Source: a virus
IMG/VR virus record: IMGVR_UViG_3300006919_000266
Span: 1-30,341 of that record
Direction: 5' to 3' (one strand)
DNA length: 30,341 nucleotides
In this document: one piece after another, positions 21,563-27,512 of the stretch
How the letters are laid out: the number at the start of each line of letters is the position of its first letter
Position numbering within the stretch: the first letter of the stretch is position 1
Program-made: the position numbers and the translations under genes
Notes under the pieces: generated by a model
Seen by the model: the letters and a program-made list of their open reading frames with translations, nothing else
Databases searched by the model: none
What the model was told of the DNA's origin: nothing

Positions 21563-21917
21563 CATTGTTACTCTCTCTGGGCGGCTTGGGGCCGACCCGG
21601 AATCCAAGGGCAGCGACGCGAACCCAATCGCGAGCTTCCGAATCTGCGTCAATGGCCGCAAGAAGGAAGGCGAGCAGTGGGTCGATGTGCCCAACTGGAT
21701 TACTTGCACCGCCTTCAATTGGCAGGCCCAGAACCTCATCCAGAAAGCCTCTAGGGGCGACGAGCTTGTCGTGACTGGCCGCATCCGCCAGGAGAACTGG
21801 GAGGTTGCCGGCGAGAAGAAGAGCCGCATCAGCATTGTCGCCGACAATGTCAAGGTGGTCCCTCGGGTTGCTGCCCCGCAGGCCGCTCCCCAGCTTGCGG
21901 AGGATATGCCTTTCTAG
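21552..21917 (+). CDS. ssb: Single-stranded DNA-binding protein
   Basis: This protein coats single-stranded DNA during replication and recombination. The 121 residues comprise an OB fold (INIVTLSGRLGADPE, ASFRICVNG, WITCTAFNWQAQNLI, DELVVTGRIRQENW) and a short Ala/Pro-rich tail ending DMPF, the acidic tip that binds partner proteins in bacterial SSBs. It is therefore of the bacterial type and not T7 gp2.5. The ATG at 21552 begins within the resolvase gene. It is the last gene of the operon, and a terminator follows 22 bases after its stop. Confidence 0.93.
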   Translation: MDINIVTLSGRLGADPESKGSDANPIASFRICVNGRKKEGEQWVDVPNWITCTAFNWQAQNLIQKASRGDELVVTGRIRQENWEVAGEKKSRISIVADNVKVVPRVAAPQAAPQLAEDMPF

Positions 21918-21939
21918 GGCAGTCTTTCGTTTCCCACTG

Positions 21940-21971
21940 GACCGGGTTGGCTGGCGCTGGCCCGGTCTTTT
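21940..21971 (+). terminator. Rho-independent terminator of the replication operon
   Basis: GACCGGGTTGGC (21940-21951) pairs with GCTGGCCCGGTC (21956-21967) in a 12-bp stem including three G-U pairs, with a TGGC loop, followed by TTTT. It closes the replication and recombination genes. Confidence 0.85.
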
Positions 21972-22017
21972 GTATATCTGCCAAATAAAGAATGTAACCG
22001 TGCGCTTTTTGTGGGGT

Positions 22018-22034
22018 TATGGTAGAAACCACTC
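22018..22034 (+). promoter_or_regulatory. Possible promoter of the head-tail operon
   Basis: After the terminator the DNA is AT-rich, and TATGGT (22018-22023) or the overlapping TGGTAGAAA (22020-22028) could be a -10. The second ends six bases before the GTG at 22035, as at other leaderless starts. No good -35 is visible. Confidence 0.3.
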
Positions 22035-22247
22035 GTGGCGATGGGCTTGGCAAGGACGGCGCAAGATGATTTCGGGGACTGGCCTTTGGTCGGCGAAGCA
22101 TTGCTTGAGGCGCTGCATGCGGCGTTTCCTGAGAAATGCATTGGGGAAAATGACACGCCCGAGCAGGCCCATCGTTACGCTGGCAAGGTCGAACTGATTC
22201 GATTCTTGCAGATGGTTCATGACATCCAGGTAAACAAAGAGGACTAA
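22035..22247 (+). CDS. Small hypothetical protein, first of the structural operon
   Basis: This 70-residue protein is unrecognised. It is helical, with DFGDWPLVGEALLEALHAAF and RYAGKVELIRFLQMVHDIQ. The start is GTG at 22035 or ATG at 22041; neither has an SD. It precedes the paired small virion proteins and may itself be structural or regulatory. Confidence 0.55.
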   Translation: MAMGLARTAQDDFGDWPLVGEALLEALHAAFPEKCIGENDTPEQAHRYAGKVELIRFLQMVHDIQVNKED

Positions 22248-22250
22248 GGA

Positions 22251-22670
22251 TTGGCTAACTCATTTACTGTCCTGAAGGATACGCCGCTCTCGACTATCAT
22301 CGAGCAAGTCATCGACAACGGTGACCTCGGCGAAGTCCTGGACCTGTCCCATGCTCGAGTGGTTTATGTCCATTCGGACCAAGCGGTGCTGTTCCGCGCT
22401 CCTGCGGTAAATGCAAGCGGCGCTCCGCTGGACAACAACTCTCTTGACAAGGAGATTGCGGAAACCGCCAGCGGCGACATCGTCCTGCCCACGAGTACAA
22501 AGGCCGGAAGGATTGCAACTAATGTGATGCCGGCTTATCTCCAGATTGAGAACACCTCCGGCTCGCAGGCGACGGTCAAAGTCCTAATCATCAACCACCT
22601 GTATGGAGCCAAAGTCGGCGATGATATTGGCACTGCTGGCTCGCGTCACAACACTGGAGTCGGTGCCTAG
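22251..22670 (+). CDS. Paralogous small virion-type protein, copy 1
   Basis: This 139-residue protein is rich in strands and resembles its downstream neighbour along its whole length: DTP near 10, GD-G-V-DL-HAR at 24-36, AGRI, MP-YLQI, LYGA-V-D-IGT near the end. No known family is recognised. Position ahead of the portal suggests a small structural protein such as a head decoration or fibre protein. It starts with TTG directly after AAGGA, a very close ribosome site. Its stop overlaps the GTG of copy 2. Confidence 0.6.
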   Translation: MANSFTVLKDTPLSTIIEQVIDNGDLGEVLDLSHARVVYVHSDQAVLFRAPAVNASGAPLDNNSLDKEIAETASGDIVLPTSTKAGRIATNVMPAYLQIENTSGSQATVKVLIINHLYGAKVGDDIGTAGSRHNTGVGA

Positions 22671-23083
22671 TGGCTACTAGCCACACAATCCTCAGCGATA
22701 CGCCAGCGGTGACGGTCATTAAGCAGACCATTGCTGGCGGCGACCGTGGCACTGTCATTGACCTGACTCATGCGCGCAGCGTGTCGATTTCCGCCTCGGG
22801 CGGTATACTTCTTGCCATCCCCGACATTGATGCCAACGGTGTTCCGATTGACACGACGGATGGCAGGCTAGTCGACATCCCTGCTGGTGGAGACATCCGT
22901 GCCCCCACCTTCTCGGCTGCAGGCCGCATCGGCAGCACGATGATGCCCCCTTATCTGCAAATCGCAGTCGGGGGGAGCGAGAAAACTGTTGTCCTCGTGA
23001 TTACCAACTACCTCTACGGCGCAAGTGTCGACGATAACATCGGCACCGATGGCGCTCGTCAAAGCAGCACCTCTCACGGATAA
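22670..23083 (+). CDS. Paralogous small virion-type protein, copy 2
   Basis: This 137-residue protein shares with copy 1 the same length and block order; by eye 22 of the first 38 aligned residues are identical. It starts with GTG in TAGTG, overlapping the previous stop by one base, and its own stop overlaps the ATG of the next gene. Both copies begin xTG-GCT, which fits tandem gene duplication. The function is unknown, and a head-decoration or spike role is a guess from position. Confidence 0.6.
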   Translation: MATSHTILSDTPAVTVIKQTIAGGDRGTVIDLTHARSVSISASGGILLAIPDIDANGVPIDTTDGRLVDIPAGGDIRAPTFSAAGRIGSTMMPPYLQIAVGGSEKTVVLVITNYLYGASVDDNIGTDGARQSSTSHG

Positions 23084-23289
23084 TGTGTTTCGCCCCCAAT
23101 GTAAAAATCCCTGAACCGCCGGCTCCGCCGCCGCCCCCGGATGCGCCTGCCGAGATGCGTAAGCCCAAGAAGCTTACACGCAAAAAGACTGCGGCTGAAA
23201 AAATGACTTCTTCCGCGCTTCGGATTCCTCGCGCTAGTGAGCGTGGCCTAAAGTATTCGGGTGACGGGGGTTCTAGTCTTCGCACATGA
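23083..23289 (+). CDS. Small proline-rich protein upstream of portal
   Basis: This 68-residue protein starts MCFAPNVKIPEPPAPPPPPD and continues basic (KPKKLTRKKTAAEK). Similar short Pro-rich proteins commonly precede the portal gene in podoviruses and other tailed phages; their role is unclear. It overlaps both neighbours (one base and ATGA), so it is translated as part of the head operon. Confidence 0.65.
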   Translation: MCFAPNVKIPEPPAPPPPPDAPAEMRKPKKLTRKKTAAEKMTSSALRIPRASERGLKYSGDGGSSLRT

Positions 23290-24824
23290 TTGAGCGAACT
23301 GCAGCCGAGTTTTACGCCGCCGGGGAGAGCGAGCGTTTTCACTACATTGACCGCGGTCGAGAGTGCGCGGCTGTAACGATTCCCCACCTCTTGCCCCGCG
23401 ATGGCTTTAACAGCACGCAAGAGTTTCATTCGCCCTACTCAGGGACTGGTGCCGCCGGCGTCAACTCCCTAAGCTCGAGCCTGCTCCTGGCGCTCCTGCC
23501 GCCTAACAGCCCGTTCTTCCGCCTGCGCGTTGACCCTAGCGCGATGGAGGAAATCGAGGGATACGAAGAGGCCCGTGCCGAGATTGACTACAGCCTGTCC
23601 AAGATTGAGCAGGAAGTCATTGCCGAGATTGAGCGCCGCGCTTACCGCACTGCGATTTACGCCGCGATTCGCCAGCTTGTCGTTGTCGGCAATGTCCTTC
23701 TGTACTTCCACGAAAAGGGCATTAAGGTCATTCGTCTCGAGAGCTATGTCGTCAATCGGCACGCGAACGGCGAAGTCCAGAAGATTGTCGTAAAGGAGGA
23801 GGTTCCTGGCGACCAAATCCCGCCCGAGTATGTTTCCGAGGTCGGCATGTCCGACCCGCTTAAGCAGACATATTCGGTGTACACCTGTATCCGCTACGAA
23901 GGCGACAAGGCGTACATCCACCAGGAGGTCGGCGGCAGGGTCATTGATGGCAGCGAGGTCGAGCATGACAAGGAGGATTGCCCTTACCTCGCCCTGCGTT
24001 TCATTCGCGTTGATGGCGAAAGCTATGGCCGCAGCTTCTGCGAGGAGTTGCTTGGCGAGCTTCAGACTCTCGAGTCCCTGCAGCAGGCGATTGTCGATGC
24101 GGCAGCGGCTTCGGCCAAGATGCTTGTCCTGGTCAACCCGTCTGGCCTTACCCGGCCTCGGGACATTGCCGAAGCGCCTAACCTGAGCGTCCGAACTGGC
24201 AGCGCCAGCGATGTGAGCTTCCTCCAGGCTCAGAAGGGCGCTGACCTGAGCGTCGCGCAGGCTACGATTGCCGGCATCAATGACCGCCTTGCTCGCCAGT
24301 TTATGCTGGCTGAGGGGTCTATCCGAAACGCAGAGCGCGTCACGGCTGCCGAGATTCGGATGATTCAGGACCAGCTCGAGCGCAGCCTCGGTGGCGTGTT
24401 CTCGCTCCTGAGCCAAGAGCTACAGCTTCCTATGGTCAAGCTCCTGTTGCGCCAGATGATGAAGCAGGGCAGCCTGCCCGAGCTTCCCGAGGGGCTAGTC
24501 GAGCCTGTCGTGGTCACCGGCGTCCTCGCCATTGGCCGCGCGACTGACAGCCTTAAGCTTGACCAGTTCCTTGGTACTGCCCTGCAGACCATCGGACCTG
24601 AGACCGTTGCCGCCTATGTCAATGTTGGCGAATGGTTCACCCGCAAGGCCGCTTCCCTCGGCATTGCGACTGAGGGCCTGATTAAGTCCGCTGCTGAGAT
24701 TCAGGCCGAGCAGCAAGCCCAGATGCAGCAAGCTTTGCAGATGCAGGGCGGCGAAGAGGCCGTCAAGGCCATGGGCCAAATGGCTGTAAATCAGCAGCAG
24801 CAAACCCCTGAAATCCCCGAATAA
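23286..24824 (+). CDS. Portal (head-tail connector), T7 gp8-like
   Basis: This protein forms the dodecameric ring through which DNA enters and leaves the head. The 512 residues fit T7 gp8-type connectors in length. Typical segments are LLPRDGFNSTQEFHSPYSGT near the start, SLSSSLLLALLPPNSPFF, the central YGRSFCEELLGELQTLE region, ATIAGINDRLARQFML with AERVTAAEIRMIQDQLERSL, and a Gln-rich end. It overlaps the Pro-rich gene by ATGA, and the scaffold gene follows after two bases. Confidence 0.93.
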   Translation: MIERTAAEFYAAGESERFHYIDRGRECAAVTIPHLLPRDGFNSTQEFHSPYSGTGAAGVNSLSSSLLLALLPPNSPFFRLRVDPSAMEEIEGYEEARAEIDYSLSKIEQEVIAEIERRAYRTAIYAAIRQLVVVGNVLLYFHEKGIKVIRLESYVVNRHANGEVQKIVVKEEVPGDQIPPEYVSEVGMSDPLKQTYSVYTCIRYEGDKAYIHQEVGGRVIDGSEVEHDKEDCPYLALRFIRVDGESYGRSFCEELLGELQTLESLQQAIVDAAAASAKMLVLVNPSGLTRPRDIAEAPNLSVRTGSASDVSFLQAQKGADLSVAQATIAGINDRLARQFMLAEGSIRNAERVTAAEIRMIQDQLERSLGGVFSLLSQELQLPMVKLLLRQMMKQGSLPELPEGLVEPVVVTGVLAIGRATDSLKLDQFLGTALQTIGPETVAAYVNVGEWFTRKAASLGIATEGLIKSAAEIQAEQQAQMQQALQMQGGEEAVKAMGQMAVNQQQQTPEIPE

Positions 24825-24826
24825 CC

Positions 24827-25612
24827 ATGAGCGACGAATCCCAAATCGCTACCGAGATGAACATCCCCACTGGCGGGGAAGAACACCCTACTCTTGAGCA
24901 GCAGGCTCAGGAGATGGAGGCCAGCCAGAAAGAGTCTGGCGAAGCTTCCGCGATTCCTGAAAAGTTCCAGAACTCCGAAGACCCAGTCGCTGCAATGGCC
25001 AAGGCTTACGCCGAGCTTGAGAAAAAGCTTGGCTCCGCCGGCGACGAGGGGCCTGCCCCGAAGATGCAGCTTGAGAAAGTTGAGAATGCCGCTGACCTTA
25101 CGCGGGATGAACTCAACCGCCTGGGCCAGGAGTACATTGAGAACGGTGACCTCAAGGAAAGCAGCTACAGCGAGCTTGCTAAGCGAGGCATCACCAAGGA
25201 AGTTGTTGACATGTTTGTCACTGCGCAGCTGCAGCAGGCCGAAGCCTCGCGCGCGCAAATCCTTTCCGAGGTCGGCGTTGATGCGTCTGCCTGGGAGAGC
25301 ATGACAGATTGGGCTTCTCGTAACTGGCCTGAGGGTCAGATTGACGAGTGGAACGAACTGGCAAACTCGCCTAGCCCTCTAGCGCGTAAGCTGGCGGTGC
25401 AGAACCTCAAGGATGCGTATGTCGCCCAGGGTCGAGGCCCGGAGGCTACGCACATTGAAGGCAAGCCAGTAACTGGCGCACTGACTGGTTACCGCTCAGA
25501 GGCGGAAATGCTTGAAGCGATGAAAGACCCCCGATTTGACAAAGACCCCGCGTACCGCGAGGATGTCGAGCGACGGGTCGAGATGATGCTTCGGGCGAAC
25601 AATAGACTTTAG
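24827..25612 (+). CDS. Scaffolding (capsid assembly) protein, T7 gp9-like
   Basis: This protein should shape the prohead and leave before DNA entry. The 261 residues are acidic and helical, with EQQAQEMEASQ near the start, PEKFQNSEDPVAAMAKAYAE, and the C-terminal GYRSEAEMLEAMKDPRFDKD with YREDVERRVEMM, a pattern typical of podovirus capsid assembly proteins. It lies between portal and capsid as in T7. Confidence 0.9.
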   Translation: MSDESQIATEMNIPTGGEEHPTLEQQAQEMEASQKESGEASAIPEKFQNSEDPVAAMAKAYAELEKKLGSAGDEGPAPKMQLEKVENAADLTRDELNRLGQEYIENGDLKESSYSELAKRGITKEVVDMFVTAQLQQAEASRAQILSEVGVDASAWESMTDWASRNWPEGQIDEWNELANSPSPLARKLAVQNLKDAYVAQGRGPEATHIEGKPVTGALTGYRSEAEMLEAMKDPRFDKDPAYREDVERRVEMMLRANNRL

Positions 25613-25672
25613 ATAGGCCCGAAAGGACAACCTAGCAAGTCTCCCTAACTAATCCCTTTCACTTGTTTTCTT

Positions 25673-25678
25673 AGGAGG
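25673..25678 (+). promoter_or_regulatory. Consensus ribosome site of the capsid gene
   Basis: AGGAGG, eight bases before the ATG at 25687, is the strongest SD in the window. It marks the most highly made protein and contrasts with the SD-less starts elsewhere, showing that the host does use SD pairing. Confidence 0.85.
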
Positions 25679-25686
25679 AAACACCA

Positions 25687-26691
25687 ATGGCTGCTACTGC
25701 AGTTAACACCCTTGGGGGCGACAGCCTCTTCAAGACCGTTTTTAGTGGGATGGTTCTTCGGGAGTTTGAAGCCCGTCGAGTCTTTGCCCCTCTCGTCATG
25801 AGCCGTCAGGTCACCCGCGGAAAGGCCGTGGACTTCAGCCTGATGGGTACCGTTACCCCCGGCTACCACACCGCTGGTCAGAACATCCTCGAGGATGGCT
25901 CTTACTTGACCAACGCGGCCCACGCCAAGGTGACCGTTACGCTTAACGACAAGCTCGTCGCGGCTACCCTGCTCGATGACCTTGCTGACATGAAGAACGA
26001 CTTCCCGGCTCGCGCTGAGCTGGCCCAGGAAGTTGGTCGCGCTCTGGCTGACCGCCAGGACCGTCTGATTGCTCAGGCTATCGCTATGGCTGCCCTTGGC
26101 CGTCGTAACGGCGCTGCCGCTGACGGGGCTCTTTACACCGGGGAGCCTGCCAAGGGCGGCATCATCACCATTGATGAAGACGCCGCTTCTAGCACCGTCC
26201 GCGATAGCTTCCTGGATGCAATCTTCGAGGCCGGCACCAAGCTCGATGCGGCTAATGTCCCCGAGGAGGACCGCTACATCGCGATGCACCCGGATTACTT
26301 CAACAACCTTGCCCGTAACACCGATGTGCTGAACCGTGACTGGGGTGGCGCTGGTGCGCTGGCTGACCGGGTTGTTCCGCGTGTCGCTGGTTTCCAGGTT
26401 GTCAAGACCACCAATGTCCCGACCACCGACCTCAGCGCTGCTGTGACTGGTGAGAAGAACGACCTTGATGTCAACTTCGCCAACATTGACGGAGCCACCA
26501 CCGATGGCAAGGTCATGGCGATGTGCTTCCACAAGTCCGCTGCCGCCCTCGCTACCGCGATGGATATCCGCACGGAGATTGACTACAAGCCGGAGTATCA
26601 GGGCCACCTGATTATCGGTTCCCATGTCATGGGTGCCGCCGCGCTTCGCCGTCAGTCGGCTGTGCTGATTTGCGGTGACGATACCGATTAA
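25687..26691 (+). CDS. Major capsid protein, T7 gp10-like
   Basis: This protein builds the icosahedral shell. The 334 residues match T7-like capsid proteins in length. Typical parts are the N-terminal LFKTVFSGMVLREFEARRVF, GKAVDFSLMGT, TPGYHTAGQNIL, YLTNAAHAKVTVTLNDKLVA, and the C-terminal YQGHLIIGSHVMGAAALRR. It has its own strong SD and a hairpin right after the stop. No frameshifted minor form is evident. Confidence 0.94.
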   Translation: MAATAVNTLGGDSLFKTVFSGMVLREFEARRVFAPLVMSRQVTRGKAVDFSLMGTVTPGYHTAGQNILEDGSYLTNAAHAKVTVTLNDKLVAATLLDDLADMKNDFPARAELAQEVGRALADRQDRLIAQAIAMAALGRRNGAAADGALYTGEPAKGGIITIDEDAASSTVRDSFLDAIFEAGTKLDAANVPEEDRYIAMHPDYFNNLARNTDVLNRDWGGAGALADRVVPRVAGFQVVKTTNVPTTDLSAAVTGEKNDLDVNFANIDGATTDGKVMAMCFHKSAAALATAMDIRTEIDYKPEYQGHLIIGSHVMGAAALRRQSAVLICGDDTD

Positions 26692-26698
26692 ATGACAT

Positions 26699-26732
26699 AG
26701 CCTGGGGGGAGGGAATGTCCTCCCCCTGGGCT
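26699..26732 (+). terminator. Strong hairpin after the capsid gene
   Basis: A 14-bp stem (arms 26699-26712 and 26719-26732, two G-U pairs, loop GAATGT) follows the capsid stop. Pyrimidine-rich sequence but no T-run follows. It stands where T7 has its main late terminator after gene 10, and may terminate partly or protect the mRNA end. Confidence 0.65.
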
Positions 26733-26763
26733 TGCCCCCTTCTTCCCCTAACCCATTTAAGCC

Positions 26764-26865
26764 ATGAGCAGCTTTAAAGATTACGCCAAAGACTTCGGCT
26801 CCAAGCACACTGCGACCATCATCTGGTTCGCGCTTGGTGTCTGTGTCGGCGTGCTTGGTTTCTAG
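26764..26865 (+). CDS. 33-residue single-span membrane protein
   Basis: The ATG at 26764 opens a 34-codon frame ending TAG at 26865. The protein has a polar N-terminus (MSSFKDYAKDFGSK) and one membrane span (TIIWFALGVCVGVLGF). It sits alone between capsid and tail tubular A, two bases before the latter. No clear SD is seen. It could be a small virion or membrane helper; the reading is supported by the composition and tight spacing. Confidence 0.5.
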   Translation: MSSFKDYAKDFGSKHTATIIWFALGVCVGVLGF

Positions 26866-26867
26866 AA

Positions 26868-27512
26868 ATGCTTGACCTCACAGAACTTGCGGCTGTCAAC
26901 ATCATGCTGCAGTCCATTGGAGAGACTGCGGTTACTTCGTTGTCGGGTAGTCTCCTGACCGATGTCTCGACTGCGCAATCGATTCTGTCGGAGTTGAACG
27001 CGGAGTTCCAGCATCACGGCTGGAGCTTCAACACGCGCAGGGAAGTCACCCTGTCGCCGTCTGGCGGGAGTCCGAATCGGACTTATCTGCCTTACTCGAG
27101 CACTGTCGGTGACCAAGTCTTGCCCGTGCCCCTGAAGGTCATTCCTCGCCGGCGCAGCCAGAAGTATGGCATCCGCCGAGAGACTTCGGGGACGCCTAGG
27201 AAATGGTATCTCTACGATATTGTCAATGACACGGATGTGATTGGCAAAGACATCAAGGTAGATATCACCGTCGGCCTCAACTACGAGGAGCTTCCTCACC
27301 CCGCCAGGGTCTACATCGCGCGGAGTGCCTCGCGGCATTTCGCTGAGAGAATCCTTGGCGAAGCCAGCCAAATCCTGCGCACCGACGAAGCTAACGCATT
27401 TGCCAGCTTCCAGGAGTACGAGGCGGAGACTATGGACTATCGCATGTCGGATGCTTACGGCGTCTACCGTGCGGTGGGTCGTCAGTCGCCATACGACGAT
27501 TACAACAGCTAA
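26868..27512 (+). CDS. Tail tubular protein A, T7 gp11-like
   Basis: This protein should form the ring joining the portal to the tail nozzle. The 214 residues fit the family: LAAVNIMLQSIGETAV near the start, STAQSILSELNAEFQHHGW, FNTRREVTL, and VGLNYEELPHPARVYIARSA, where the usual family segment reads LPEAARRYI. It precedes tail tubular protein B, with which its stop overlaps the start by one base. Confidence 0.92.
   Translation: MLDLTELAAVNIMLQSIGETAVTSLSGSLLTDVSTAQSILSELNAEFQHHGWSFNTRREVTLSPSGGSPNRTYLPYSSTVGDQVLPVPLKVIPRRRSQKYGIRRETSGTPRKWYLYDIVNDTDVIGKDIKVDITVGLNYEELPHPARVYIARSASRHFAERILGEASQILRTDEANAFASFQEYEAETMDYRMSDAYGVYRAVGRQSPYDDYNS

Noticed and set aside
23469-24416. 315-residue minus-strand frame within the portal gene
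   Set aside because: It is the mirror of a well-supported portal frame and has no start signal or domain.
25645-26808. 387-residue minus-strand frame across the capsid gene
   Set aside because: It lies antisense to the major capsid protein and its strong SD; no independent support.
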